A stretch of DNA of 64,000 nt from Ruminococcus sp. AF31-8BH (GTDB lineage Bacteria; Bacillota; Clostridia; Lachnospirales; Lachnospiraceae): the NCBI RefSeq assembly GCF_003460605.1, contig NZ_QTVN01000001.1, forward strand, positions 1 to 64,000, given 5' to 3'. The translations under genes and the position numbers were made by a program. Under the pieces are notes generated by a model, which worked only from the letters and a program-made list of their open reading frames with translations, was not told where the DNA came from and did not search any database. Positions 44,217 to 53,772 of this stretch are shown here, piece by piece (position 1 is the first letter of the stretch; every line of letters starts with the position of its first letter).

Positions 44217-44247
44217 CAAAAGAAGCCCAGCTTACTGACTGGACTTC
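44217..44247 (-). terminator. Terminator after pth
   Basis: On the minus strand GAAGTCCAG (44247-44239) pairs with CTGGGCTTC (44230-44222) and is followed by TTTT. Confidence 0.7.
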
Positions 44248-44293
44248 CTTCATTACTGTTTTCTATGCATCACGAAGTATATTGCTGAGCTAA

Positions 44294-44872
44294 CTACTCA
44301 GTAACCCTCTTTCGATTATATTCATTCATGGCCGCATCCGGACCATCTGTGATGATTTTTTCTACTGCATCTGCGGCAAGCTCAATGGCCTCATCCACAA
44401 GCTTGCGGTCATCTGCTGAAAAACGTCCAAGCACATGATCAGCAAGATCCCATCCCTTTGGCTTAGCGCCTACGCCGACCTTCACACGCATAAACTTCTG
44501 TGTGCACAGTCTGCCGATGATATCCTTCAGGCCATTGTGGCCTCCTGCGCTGCCCTGCTTGCGGATGCGAAGCTGTCCTGGCTCCAGGTCAATGTCATCC
44601 TGGATGATGATCAGCTCGCTCTCCGGATCAATCTTGAAATATGCTGCCATCTCCTGCACCGGACCGCCGCTGAGATTCATGAAAGACAAAGGCTTCATGA
44701 AAATCACCTTCTCGCCGCCGATAAAGCCGGAGCCATACATGGCATTAAATTTTACGCCGCCCTGTGGAATCTTATGACGCTCCACAAGCACGTCAATTGT
44801 ATCAAAACCCATATTGTGGCGGGTCGCCTCATACTGCTTCCCGGGGTTTCCCAGTCCAACAACTAAATACAT
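44294..44872 (-). CDS. pth: Peptidyl-tRNA hydrolase
   Basis: This 192-aa protein is a bacterial Pth: VVGLGNPGKQYEATRHNMGF with catalytic His in TRHN, KPLSFMNLSG, and DDIDLEPGQLRIRKQGSAGGHNGLKDI. It recycles peptidyl-tRNA dropped from ribosomes. It shares orientation with mfd downstream, a common pairing, but a terminator intervenes. Confidence 0.96.
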   Translation of the reverse strand: MYLVVGLGNPGKQYEATRHNMGFDTIDVLVERHKIPQGGVKFNAMYGSGFIGGEKVIFMKPLSFMNLSGGPVQEMAAYFKIDPESELIIIQDDIDLEPGQLRIRKQGSAGGHNGLKDIIGRLCTQKFMRVKVGVGAKPKGWDLADHVLGRFSADDRKLVDEAIELAADAVEKIITDGPDAAMNEYNRKRVTE

Positions 44873-44893
44873 AATCTACAATCCTTATATTCA

Positions 44894-45844
44894 TCAGTTA
44901 AAGTAAACCATTTCATCTGCCAGCGGCTCGCATGGAGTTACATTCTCTGCATAGAGCACGATTCCCTCGCCCTGGTATTCTGAACGGTTCTCAAACGCAA
45001 CCTTGGCAGTTACCTCTACCCATTCGCCTGGCTTCAGCTTCGGCGCATAAGCACTCTTGCAGATATAGCCAAGGAAAGAAGTGTCATCTGCACAGCAGGT
45101 CATAGCAGTACGTCCTGGAATAAAGAACTTGCTTCCCATTCCTCTCGGGCGTCTTGCACGGGCCTTGAAGCGCAGTGTTTTACCAACGTAACGATCTGGA
45201 TGATCCATGGCATCCACAAACCAGATACCGTAATCTTCCGGCGGAATATCCACGATATCTGCATCCAGGTCAAATGGCATCTGATCTGCGAAGATATCTG
45301 TCATCTCCCCTTCTTCATCCTCAAAAATAACCTCGGCACTTGGGTTTACCACTTTAATGCTTCTGCGGAAATTGGAAAGAGGATATTCCATCTTGCTGCG
45401 GTTGAACACTACCATATCCGCATTGCGGACCATATCCATGAAAAGGGATTTCATGTTCTGCATGTAAACCTGAAATGTGCTTGCATCCACACAGGTGATG
45501 TGCTGCTCAATGCCCCAGCCCTGGGGAAGGCGCATTTCCTCAAATTTGCTTACCAGCCACATTCCATTGTATTCCATAACCACACGCTCCGGCTGGTGGA
45601 TAATATCAAGAGCCTGGAGACGCTCCGGTGTAAACTCTTCTTCCTTCTCAATAACCTCTATGACAACATTGTCCTTTGCAAGGGCATCCTCATCATATTC
45701 TTCCTCACCCTCTTCGCAGAGAATAAGAAGTGTTTTGCCCTCTGTGCGAAAATAATCCTGCTGCAGGGTAAAGCTGAGGAAAGAGGTCTTGCCGCTTTCC
45801 AGGAATCCGGTTATGAGATAAATCGGTACTGTAATTTCATCCAT
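44894..45844 (-). CDS. CobW-type GTPase fused to a YcgQ-like domain
   Basis: This 316-aa protein has an N-terminal G3E/CobW P-loop domain (YLITGFLESGKTSF, Walker A) and a C-terminal domain (about 195-316) resembling the soluble part of YcgQ/TIGR03943 proteins (RYVGKTLRFKARARRP, FIPGRTAMTCCADDTSFLGYICKS). The usual CxCC metal motif of CobW is absent here (ILCEEGEEEYDED). It lies just downstream of the His-rich CobW gene and is likely co-expressed for zinc or other metal handling. The fusion makes it notable. Confidence 0.78.
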   Translation of the reverse strand: MDEITVPIYLITGFLESGKTSFLSFTLQQDYFRTEGKTLLILCEEGEEEYDEDALAKDNVVIEVIEKEEEFTPERLQALDIIHQPERVVMEYNGMWLVSKFEEMRLPQGWGIEQHITCVDASTFQVYMQNMKSLFMDMVRNADMVVFNRSKMEYPLSNFRRSIKVVNPSAEVIFEDEEGEMTDIFADQMPFDLDADIVDIPPEDYGIWFVDAMDHPDRYVGKTLRFKARARRPRGMGSKFFIPGRTAMTCCADDTSFLGYICKSAYAPKLKPGEWVEVTAKVAFENRSEYQGEGIVLYAENVTPCEPLADEMVYFN

Positions 45845-45877
45845 GTTACAGAAACCTCCCTGTATTTTTTACTGTCA

Positions 45878-47131
45878 TTATGCTACGCCGAAAAGTTCAG
45901 CCAGCTTGTCTTCCTTCAGTTTGGAACCGATCACGCAGAGACGTCCTGTGTACTCCGGTGATCCCTCACGGATCTCAGTTTCTTCCGGAACCATATCAAA
46001 GTAGATCCAGGTTCCATCCTCTGCCGGAAGCATTCCCTTTGCACGGAGAATTACGCCATATTCCTCTGAAGTGGAAAGGCTTTCAAGCATCTTCTCAAGA
46101 CCTTCTCGTGTGAATTTCTTGATTGTCTCACGTCCCCAGCTTGTGAATACTTCGTCTGCGTGATGATGGTGATGATCATGATGATGTCCGCAGCCGCACT
46201 CCTCATCGTGATCGTGGTGATGATGCTCGTGATCATGGTCATGTCCACAGCCGCACTCCTCATCATGGTCGTGGTGATGATGCTCGTGATCGTGGTCATG
46301 TCCGCAGCCGCACTCTTCATCATGGTCGTGGTGATGATGTTCGTGATCGTGGTCATGTCCGCAGCCGCACTCCTCGTCATGGTCGTGATGATGATGCTCA
46401 TGATCGTGGTCGCACTCTTCATCATGGTCATGGTGATGCTCGTGATCATGGTCATGTCCGCAGCCGCACTCCTCATCGTGATCGTGGTGATGATGGTGCT
46501 CATGCTCTTCCTTCAGAAGTTCATCTGCCAGGGAAACCGGATGCTCCATAACCTCAAGGATCTTCTTGCCGTCCAGCTTCTCAATTGGAGTAGTGATGAT
46601 AGCAGCCTTCTCATTGATGGAACGAAGAAGCTCCATAGACTCCATAGCTTTCTTCTCATCTACAATATCGGTACGGCTCATGATAATAGCGCCGGCATAC
46701 TGTACCTGGTTGTCAAAGAACTCGCCGAAGTTTCTCATATACATCTTGCATTTCTTTGCATCCACTACTGTGGTGTAGCTGTTCAGCTGGATGTCTACAT
46801 CTTCCTCAACACCCTGTACAGCCTTGATCACGTCGGAAAGCTTACCTACGCCTGATGGCTCGATCAGGATACGGTCCGGATGATATTTCTCTACAACTTC
46901 CTTCAGAGAAGCACCGAAATCACCTACCAGAGAGCAGCAGATACATCCGGAATTCATCTCACGAATCTCAATACCTGCATCCTTCAGGAAACCGCCGTCA
47001 ATACCAATCTCACCAAACTCATTCTCGATCAGTACTACCTGCTCGCCTTCAAAAGCCTCTTTCAGAAGCTTCTTGATCAGTGTTGTTTTACCGGCTCCAA
47101 GGAAACCGGAGATAATGTCAATCTTTACCAT
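45878..47131 (-). CDS. CobW/ZNG1-type metal GTPase with His-rich repeat
   Basis: This 417-aa protein has a G3E P-loop (GFLGAGKTTLIKKLL), the metal motif GCICCSL, a switch ESSGVG-like EPSGVGKLSD, and a C-terminal CobW domain. Between them (about residues 210-325) lies a His/Asp/Glu/Cys-rich repeat with six copies of about 19 residues (HEHHHHDHDEECGCGHDHD). That is a large metal store, likely for zinc, nickel or cobalt. Such proteins deliver metal to client enzymes. No Zur site was identified upstream. Confidence 0.9.
   Translation of the reverse strand: MVKIDIISGFLGAGKTTLIKKLLKEAFEGEQVVLIENEFGEIGIDGGFLKDAGIEIREMNSGCICCSLVGDFGASLKEVVEKYHPDRILIEPSGVGKLSDVIKAVQGVEEDVDIQLNSYTTVVDAKKCKMYMRNFGEFFDNQVQYAGAIIMSRTDIVDEKKAMESMELLRSINEKAAIITTPIEKLDGKKILEVMEHPVSLADELLKEEHEHHHHHDHDEECGCGHDHDHEHHHDHDEECDHDHEHHHHDHDEECGCGHDHDHEHHHHDHDEECGCGHDHDHEHHHHDHDEECGCGHDHDHEHHHHDHDEECGCGHHHDHHHHHADEVFTSWGRETIKKFTREGLEKMLESLSTSEEYGVILRAKGMLPAEDGTWIYFDMVPEETEIREGSPEYTGRLCVIGSKLKEDKLAELFGVA
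46156..46503 (-). repeat. 57-bp tandem repeat coding for the His-rich region
   Basis: Six copies, mostly 57 bp and one shorter (42 bp), encode HEHHHHDHDEECGCGHDHD. Copies are near-identical at DNA level, so copy number may vary between strains. The shorter copy lacks the CGCG block. Confidence 0.9.
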
Positions 47132-47335
47132 TTTGTATTTCCCCTTTCTATTCTACGGGGCACCAGATTCGCATCTTCAGAATTTTTTTTCAAAAAATTC
47201 CAAGAATGCTTTATTCGGCACCGGGATTTTCGCATAACATGTTTTGACCAGGAAGCATAAATACCCCCTGGTTCTTTGCCTCTTGGCAGGGCTAGAGCAT
47301 GTTTGAAAAAGGCCCTAGTTTGCCCTACCTGTCAG

Positions 47336-47364
47336 AAAAGGGGACATGACAATGTCACATCCCC
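47336..47364 (-). terminator. Terminator after the 77-aa gene
   Basis: A 25-nt hairpin (47340-47364; GGGG...CCCC outer stem, GTGACA/TGTCAT inner) is followed on the minus strand by TTTT. The rest of the 270-bp gap up to 47131 holds no gene I can support and presumably contains the promoter of the His-rich GTPase. Confidence 0.7.
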
Positions 47365-47401
47365 CCTGATATATTATCCCAAATTCACAGATTTATGCAG
47401 A

Positions 47402-47635
47402 TCAGCCGTTGATCATGAAGTGCATAAGCTTATCAATGTCTTCTTTCTCATATGCAACAATCTCAAGCTCCGGAATCTCACCGTTGGAGAAGATGTTTGC
47501 AAGAGATACATACTGTGATAATTTAGATTTCAGGTTCAGTCTGTCTCCTTCGCCAGTTACCAGCTCTACTTTACCTGCACAGCTGTCTACTACACTAAAA
47601 AATTTCTCAATGTCTTTAATATTAGATACCTTCAT
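47402..47635 (-). CDS. Small conserved protein, 77 aa
   Basis: This 77-aa protein begins MKVSNIKDIEKFFSVVDSCAGKVELVTGEGDRLNLKSKLSQY. No domain is recognised. A ribosome site (AAAGGAG) and its own terminator support it as real. It is expressed as a single gene between glgB and the metal GTPases. Confidence 0.7.
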   Translation of the reverse strand: MKVSNIKDIEKFFSVVDSCAGKVELVTGEGDRLNLKSKLSQYVSLANIFSNGEIPELEIVAYEKEDIDKLMHFMING

Positions 47636-47826
47636 GTCAATATTCTCCTTTCAACATGTAACACTTTTTTCCATTTCTTTTCGTCGGGCTCATTATAGCG
47701 CAACTTTTCCCAAATTTCAACAGATTTTTGGGCTTGTGAGAAAAATCCCCAACAGTCACAAACAAAGCCTGATTTTGCCCGGTTCTTTAGGCATTTTTAT
47801 TACGGATTCTCTGATTACAGAATGTT

Positions 47827-49710
47827 TTAATACTGGAAGATCGCCACTCCGTAAGCTGGAAGGGGATATGCAAAGGAAAACGGACGGTTGTCGCATTCCT
47901 GTTTCTCTGCCTTAAATACCTTCTTCGCTGTCATGCCGTTCTCATCCAGAAGCTGCGTGTACTGTTTCTTCTTGGGAACGCCAACCCGGTAGTCCGGACG
48001 GTCCATAGGGGTGAAGTTGCAGATCACCAGAAGATTATTTCTTCCTGTAGGAGACTTCCTTACAAAGCTGTAGATGCTTCTGTCCCCGTCATCTGCATTG
48101 ATCCACTCGAATCCGGAAGGATCTGTATCCATTCCGTAAAGTGCCGGATACTTGCGGTACATCTTCAGAAGAGCCTTCACGAAATCCTTCAGGTCGCGAT
48201 GCTTCTCTTCTCCCAGAAGGAACCAGTCAAGTTCTCTCTCCTCGCTCCACTCACGAAGCTGACCGAATTCCTGTCCCATGAACAGAAGCTTCTTGCCAGG
48301 GTGGCAGAACATAAAGGTATAAGCAGCCTTCAGGTTCTTAAACTTGTCATCCGGCTCTCCCGGCATTTTCTCCAGCATGGATTTCTTCAGATGCACAACC
48401 TCATCATGGGAAATGACCAGAACATATTTCTCACTGTATGCGTAGGTCATGGAGAATGTCATCTTATTATGATTAAACTTACGGAAATAAGGATCCAGCT
48501 TCATGTATTCCAGGAAATCATTCATCCAGCCCATGTTCCATTTCAGGGAAAATCCAAGTCCGTCATCCTCAGCCTTACCTGTAACCTTCGGCCATGCAGT
48601 AGACTCTTCTGCGATCATGACCGTTCCATGATTTCTTCCCAGGACAACCGTATTCAGGTGCTTGAAAAACTCGATTGCTTCCAGGTTCTGGTTTCCACCA
48701 TATTTATTTGCTACCCACTGGCCGTCATTTTTGCCATAGTCCAGATACAGCATGGACGCAACTGCATCCACACGCAGTCCGTCTACATGGCATTCCTCGA
48801 TCCAGAACAGGGCATTGGCAATGAGGAAGTTCTTAACTTCCGGTCTGCCATAGTTGTATATCTTGGTTCCCCAGTCCGGGTGCTCGCCCTGTCTCGGGTC
48901 TGCATGCTCATAAACCGCTGTGCCGTCAAAATTAGCAAGACCGTGTGCATCCTTGGGGAAATGGGCAGGTACCCAGTCCAGGATAACACCAATCTTCTGT
49001 CTGTGAAGATAATCTACCAGATATTTAAAATCCTGTGGAGTACCATAGCGGGATGTAGGCGCATAATATCCAGTTACCTGGTAGCCCCAGGAGCCGTCAA
49101 ATGGATGCTCTGCAATTCCCATCAGTTCCACATGTGTGTAGCCCATATCCTTTACATACTGAGCCAGCTTCACTGCCAGTTCTCTGTAATTGTAAAAGCC
49201 CTTCTCGTCCTCTTCGGTAGCCGGATGCTTCATCCAGGAGCCTGGATGCACTTCATAAATGGACATGGCATTCTTGGTCTCATCGAACTTCTGGCGGTTC
49301 TTCATCCAGGTTCCGTCTTTCCACTTAAAGTCGCGGATGTCTGTAATTCTGGATGCAGTTCCCGGTCTTAATTCTGCCTCATTGGCATAAGGGTCTGCTT
49401 TGTAAATGTGCTCCCCGTTCATTCCAATAATAAAGAACTTATACAGCTGGCCAATCTTCGCGCCTGGAACAAATGTTTCAAATACACCGATCGGGCCTGC
49501 CTTCGTCATGGGGTTCGCCTGTTCATCCCATTCATTAAATTCTCCAATTACCGAGACCCCCTGTGCATTGGGTGCCCATACTGCAAAATAGACGCCCTCT
49601 TCATCACCATCCTTCACAGGATGTGCTCCAAGCTTTCTGTAAATATCATAATGGGTTCCCTGTCCAAACAGGTACTGATCGAGTTCTGTAAACTGTAATT
49701 TCTCTCCCAT
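47827..49710 (-). CDS. glgB: 1,4-alpha-glucan branching enzyme
   Basis: This 627-aa protein has an N-terminal CBM48 domain (AVWAPNAQGVSVIGEFNEW) and a GH13 barrel with catalytic Asp in GLRVDAVASMLYLDY, Glu in IAEEST and Asp in SHDEVVH. It makes alpha-1,6 branches in glycogen. No other glycogen genes are adjacent, so it is a stand-alone gene here. Confidence 0.96.
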   Translation of the reverse strand: MGEKLQFTELDQYLFGQGTHYDIYRKLGAHPVKDGDEEGVYFAVWAPNAQGVSVIGEFNEWDEQANPMTKAGPIGVFETFVPGAKIGQLYKFFIIGMNGEHIYKADPYANEAELRPGTASRITDIRDFKWKDGTWMKNRQKFDETKNAMSIYEVHPGSWMKHPATEEDEKGFYNYRELAVKLAQYVKDMGYTHVELMGIAEHPFDGSWGYQVTGYYAPTSRYGTPQDFKYLVDYLHRQKIGVILDWVPAHFPKDAHGLANFDGTAVYEHADPRQGEHPDWGTKIYNYGRPEVKNFLIANALFWIEECHVDGLRVDAVASMLYLDYGKNDGQWVANKYGGNQNLEAIEFFKHLNTVVLGRNHGTVMIAEESTAWPKVTGKAEDDGLGFSLKWNMGWMNDFLEYMKLDPYFRKFNHNKMTFSMTYAYSEKYVLVISHDEVVHLKKSMLEKMPGEPDDKFKNLKAAYTFMFCHPGKKLLFMGQEFGQLREWSEERELDWFLLGEEKHRDLKDFVKALLKMYRKYPALYGMDTDPSGFEWINADDGDRSIYSFVRKSPTGRNNLLVICNFTPMDRPDYRVGVPKKKQYTQLLDENGMTAKKVFKAEKQECDNRPFSFAYPLPAYGVAIFQY

Positions 49711-49876
49711 CAGAAAGTTACCTCCCTAAACTTTCATTCATGAATATTTCTGTACAAACAGTCATATTCTTTTCGTAAAAATCCTTACGCACATTATAAC
49801 ATACTCTTTTCCTCCACGCCACAATTAAATTGTCTATTATTCCCAAAAACATCATACCAAAATCGAGCTTTCCTGT

Positions 49877-49923
49877 AAAAAAATACGCCTGTACTTTCGA
49901 AATTCCTTCTAAAGTACAAGCGT
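49877..49923 (-). terminator. Terminator after the deacetylase gene
   Basis: ACGCCTGTACTTT (49885-49897) pairs with AAAGTACAAGCGT (49911-49923). On the minus strand ATTTTTTT follows. Strong terminator. Confidence 0.85.
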
Positions 49924-49938
49924 TATTTTCGTTAAATA

Positions 49939-51189
49939 TTATTCGCTGGAATTGCTTCCATCTTCACTGCCGTCGGAATAGTCTTCACTGCCGTCGCTGC
50001 CGCTTCCATCCTCAGAACCATCGCTGGAATCTTCTGTACCGTCAGAAGTATCTGCATCAGAGGTACTATTTCCTGCATAACCAGGTACCAGCCCCTGATC
50101 CAGGATATCCTGCCAGAAGTTGTTGTAAGAAGCATTCTGAAGAGTAACATTCTTGGCCTCTGCCATCTCGCTTACGGTAACAAGCTTGAAGCCCATATTA
50201 ATCAGCTCCGGAATAATCCTCTCTGCAGCTTTCACAGAAGGCTCATGAATATCATGCATCAGAATAATGGTACCGTCTTTGATCACACTGCTGTTATCCT
50301 GCATAATGGATTTGTAGTCAAGATCCACATCCTTATACTTCCAGTCAAGGGAATCCAGAGACCACATGAAGAACGGTTTCCCCACCGCATTCATAATGTC
50401 CTCGTTGGCATTTCCGTAAGGAGCTCTCACTACAGTAGAAGCCTGACCGCAGGCATCGATCAACGCCTGGTCTGCATCATTAAACTCCTTCACTACACTG
50501 TCCAGGCTCAATTCATACATATTGGCATGATCCCAGGAATGGTTGCCGATCTCGCAGCCAAGCTCCAGCATTCTCTTCACGTCATCCTGATAGTTCTGAA
50601 CATTCTGGCCAAGCATGAAGAAGGTTGCGTGTGCATTATTTTCTTCCAGGCAGTCCAGAAGCTCAGAGGTATACTCTCCCGGGCCATCATCAAATGTCAG
50701 TGCAATCATCGGACGCTTCTCAGAAGCATTATAGGAACCATCGTCGTTAAAGTAATAATCCTGTGATCCCTTTGTCACCCACCCGGTCTGCATATAGCCA
50801 TTGTCATCAAAGGCATATGTCACACCGTCAATTTCTGCAAAACCACCTGTATAATATGTACCGTCTGCATTCTGATACCAGCGGCCGTTGTCATCCTCAT
50901 GCCATCCCGGTGTAAGGGTGGAAACCTTAGTCAGATCGCTCTGCCCTTTCAGAGGCTGCCGCTGTGCAGCTGTAGGATCCGCGGTCTGCTCCGCATCTGC
51001 CTGCACCTGCTGGGACTCCCCGGTACTCTTCCCTCCAATGCGGCTCACAATAGGAAAAATCACCCCGCGTATTACAAATATGACGGCAAGTACCATAGCC
51101 ACCACATAAGTAATCAGCTTAATGATCTTCCTTCGTCGTATCTGGCGCTGCTTTTTACGCATTCTTTCGCGTATAACACTTCTATCCAT
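49939..51189 (-). CDS. Membrane-anchored polysaccharide deacetylase
   Basis: This 416-aa protein has a basic N-terminus, one membrane helix (about 24-45), a choline-binding-like repeat segment (about 95-150; GWHEDDNGRWYQNADG, GGFAEIDGVTYAFDDNGYMQTGW) and a NodB deacetylase domain from about 160: TFDDGP (165-170), HSWDH (217-221), RAPYG and LMHD. It probably deacetylates peptidoglycan or another wall glycan outside the cell. The C-terminus is a Ser/Asp/Gly-rich tail. Confidence 0.92.
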   Translation of the reverse strand: MDRSVIRERMRKKQRQIRRRKIIKLITYVVAMVLAVIFVIRGVIFPIVSRIGGKSTGESQQVQADAEQTADPTAAQRQPLKGQSDLTKVSTLTPGWHEDDNGRWYQNADGTYYTGGFAEIDGVTYAFDDNGYMQTGWVTKGSQDYYFNDDGSYNASEKRPMIALTFDDGPGEYTSELLDCLEENNAHATFFMLGQNVQNYQDDVKRMLELGCEIGNHSWDHANMYELSLDSVVKEFNDADQALIDACGQASTVVRAPYGNANEDIMNAVGKPFFMWSLDSLDWKYKDVDLDYKSIMQDNSSVIKDGTIILMHDIHEPSVKAAERIIPELINMGFKLVTVSEMAEAKNVTLQNASYNNFWQDILDQGLVPGYAGNSTSDADTSDGTEDSSDGSEDGSGSDGSEDYSDGSEDGSNSSE

Positions 51190-51227
51190 CTATACTTCCC
51201 TCTTTATCCGTTGTTGCAAAAAATCCC

Positions 51228-52331
51228 TTATAATACTTTTTTCAGCTCCAGATCATCTGTTACCAGCAGAATGTCAGCCTCTTTTCCCACAGAAAGAGAA
51301 CCAACCTCATCGTAAATGCCAATGCTCTTAGCCGGGTTTCTTGTAGCCGAAAAAACAGCTTCCTCCACAGGCACACCGAAAGAAACTACCTTGCGCATGC
51401 AGTCATACAGGTTAGTAGCGGAGCCTGCAATGGTACCGTCCTTTAGGGTAGCCTTGCAGTCCTTCATGGTTACTTCCTGTCCGCCCAGCTGGTAGGTTCC
51501 ATTCTCCATACCAGTGGCCATCATGGAATCACTGATCAGTACAATTCTCTCCGGTCCGAACATTCTAAAGGTTCCACGGATTACAGAAGGATGGATATGA
51601 ATTCCGTCACAGATCATTTCCACCATGCACTGCTCATCATCAGAGGCTGCACCGATCAGTCCCGGTGCTCTGTGAGCCAGCGGCTGCATGGCATTATAAA
51701 GATGGGTCACATGATGCGCGCCTCTTCTCATTGCCTCAGATGCCGTCTCATAGTCTGCACCTGTATGTCCAAGGGAAATACAAACCTCGTTATGTACTTC
51801 GTCAATAAACTCCATAGCCCCTTCTACATTCGGAGCCAGAGTCACAAGCTTCACCATATTGCCGGAATAAGCATTCAGCTCACGGAAAAATTCTGCGTCC
51901 GGTTTGCGGATATAGCCTTCTACATGGGCACCTTTTTTCTTCGGGTCCAGGAACGGTCCCTCCATATTAATGCCTCTTACTGTAGCACCTTCCGGGAAAT
52001 CTCCTACTGTCTTTATGGTTGCGAAGATTTCCTTCAGTTCCTCTGCCGGAAGTGTCATGGAGGTCGGACAATAGGAAGTCACTCCATGGCTCTTCTCATA
52101 TTTCAGAATAATCTTAAGCCCCTCCGGGTCTGCATCGGAAAAGTCGTGGCCAAATGCACCGTGGCTGTGTACATCCACCAGTCCTGGAAGCACCTTCAGT
52201 CCTTTGGCATCTATTACAGTCTTGTCTGTAACCTCTGCCTCAGTGGCTACGATCTTATGATTCTCTACATATAAATCCTGTATCTGAAAACTTCCATCTT
52301 CCTGAAATACTTCTCCATTTTTAATGATCAT
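51228..52331 (-). CDS. nagA: N-acetylglucosamine-6-phosphate deacetylase
   Basis: This 367-aa amidohydrolase has VDVHSHGAFGHD, NMEGPFLDPKKKGAH, SLGHTGADYE, HVTHLYNAMQPLAHRAPG and VLISDSMMATG, all of NagA. It converts GlcNAc-6-P to GlcN-6-P. It begins 2 bp after the stop of the FKBP lipoprotein gene. nagB is not adjacent. Confidence 0.95.
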   Translation of the reverse strand: MIIKNGEVFQEDGSFQIQDLYVENHKIVATEAEVTDKTVIDAKGLKVLPGLVDVHSHGAFGHDFSDADPEGLKIILKYEKSHGVTSYCPTSMTLPAEELKEIFATIKTVGDFPEGATVRGINMEGPFLDPKKKGAHVEGYIRKPDAEFFRELNAYSGNMVKLVTLAPNVEGAMEFIDEVHNEVCISLGHTGADYETASEAMRRGAHHVTHLYNAMQPLAHRAPGLIGAASDDEQCMVEMICDGIHIHPSVIRGTFRMFGPERIVLISDSMMATGMENGTYQLGGQEVTMKDCKATLKDGTIAGSATNLYDCMRKVVSFGVPVEEAVFSATRNPAKSIGIYDEVGSLSVGKEADILLVTDDLELKKVL

Positions 52332-52333
52332 GA

Positions 52334-53662
52334 TTATTCTGCCCCCTCCTGGGATGAATCTTCTGTATTGGTATCCTGTGCATCTGCATTACTGTCAGCT
52401 TTCTCGCTGTCTGCACCGTCATTTGCAGTATCCTGTTTCTCTTCCTCTGTTTCACCAGCGGCTGTCTGCTCTTCACCAGCCTCATCTGTGGTCTGTCCCT
52501 CTTCGGTATCTGCTGCCTCTGCATCTTCTCCTGCAGTCTGGTCATAGTTTGCATTTGCAATAATAAAATCTTCAACTCGCATCAGGCCAATCGTCTCATC
52601 TACTGCAACCTGACCATAAGTGTCAATCAGTGCAGCAAGATCACCGGATGCATACTGCTCAACCAGCTGGTCCTGAATAGCAAGGCACTCCTCATCATCC
52701 AAAGTCATGCCCTCTGCATCCATAATTCCCTGAATGATCAGATTCTGTTTTACCTTCGCCTGTGCATACTGCTGGCACTGCGCTTCGAAATCATCCATAG
52801 ACACTCCCTGGGACTCTACAAAGTCTTCCAGTTCCATATCTGCCTGCTTCGCATATGCCTCCGCCTGCTTTTTAAAGGTCTCCACAGCATCATTTACATC
52901 CTCCTCCGGGTATTCCACAACCTCAGAATTGGTATATACGGTATTCCATGCAGTGCTTCTAAGGCTGTTCTCCGCCTGCTCCTGGTTCTCCTGCTCAAGC
53001 TCACTGCGCACAGATTCTTTGTACTCATCAGTATTCTGATAATCTGTATTGGCAGTTACCCAGCCGTCGGTCAGTTCCGGCGGACGCTTAAAGCTCTGCA
53101 CCGTAATCTGGAATACGGCTTCCTGTCCTGCCAGGTCTGAATTTCTGTAGCTCTCTGGGAAAGTGACGGTGACATCCTTGGTCTCGCCCTTCTTCATTCC
53201 CACGATTCCTTCCTCAAATCCCGGGATCATGGTGCCGCTTCCGATCACAAGATCGTAATTATTGGCAGTTCCGCCCTCAAATGCCTCGCCGTCCTTAGTT
53301 CCTACAAAATTAATGGTAGCGGTATCGCCGTTCTGAATAACTGCATCTGCATCATTCACTGTTTCTGATTTATTCTGGAGGTTCTCGGCAACACGATTGT
53401 CTATATCTGTGTCTGTAACCTCCTGTACGGTATTGTCCAGGGTGATTCCCTTATAATCTGCAATCGTGACGTACTTCTCAACACTGTCAACGGAAACCAG
53501 GCGGGTGTTGCCCTCAGAATCCGTCTTGGATGATAAGGTATCTGCCTCCTGCTCAGTAGCCTGTGCGTCACTTGAGTCTGCCTCGCTTTTATTATTTCCA
53601 CAGCCATTCACGGCAAGTGCCATGCACATCACCAGCGCTGCAAGATATGCTTTTCTTTTCAT
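52334..53662 (-). CDS. FKBP-type peptidyl-prolyl isomerase lipoprotein (trigger-factor-like)
   Basis: This 442-aa lipoprotein has a signal peptide ending AVNGC-GNN and an FKBP domain (about 120-205; GDTATINFVGTKDGEAFEGG, IPGFEEGIVGMKKGETKDVTVTFPESY), followed by a trigger-factor C-terminal-like helical region. The last 70 residues are Asp/Glu/Ala/Thr-rich. It probably acts as an extracellular foldase. The ATG at 53662 follows GGGAG. Confidence 0.88.
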   Translation of the reverse strand: MKRKAYLAALVMCMALAVNGCGNNKSEADSSDAQATEQEADTLSSKTDSEGNTRLVSVDSVEKYVTIADYKGITLDNTVQEVTDTDIDNRVAENLQNKSETVNDADAVIQNGDTATINFVGTKDGEAFEGGTANNYDLVIGSGTMIPGFEEGIVGMKKGETKDVTVTFPESYRNSDLAGQEAVFQITVQSFKRPPELTDGWVTANTDYQNTDEYKESVRSELEQENQEQAENSLRSTAWNTVYTNSEVVEYPEEDVNDAVETFKKQAEAYAKQADMELEDFVESQGVSMDDFEAQCQQYAQAKVKQNLIIQGIMDAEGMTLDDEECLAIQDQLVEQYASGDLAALIDTYGQVAVDETIGLMRVEDFIIANANYDQTAGEDAEAADTEEGQTTDEAGEEQTAAGETEEEKQDTANDGADSEKADSNADAQDTNTEDSSQEGAE

Positions 53663-53772
53663 ACTAAATAAACTCCCTTCAGTTTCTCTTCTATTAAAAC
53701 TAACATATTTTCTTCCAAAAAGAAAGCCTGCCAGCACATTTCATTTTTTCTTAAGAATTAGAGGCTTTCTGA

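Noticed and set aside
46156..46503. Regularly spaced repeats resembling a CRISPR array
   Set aside because: They are in-frame 57-bp tandem repeats without unique spacers and encode a His-rich protein segment.
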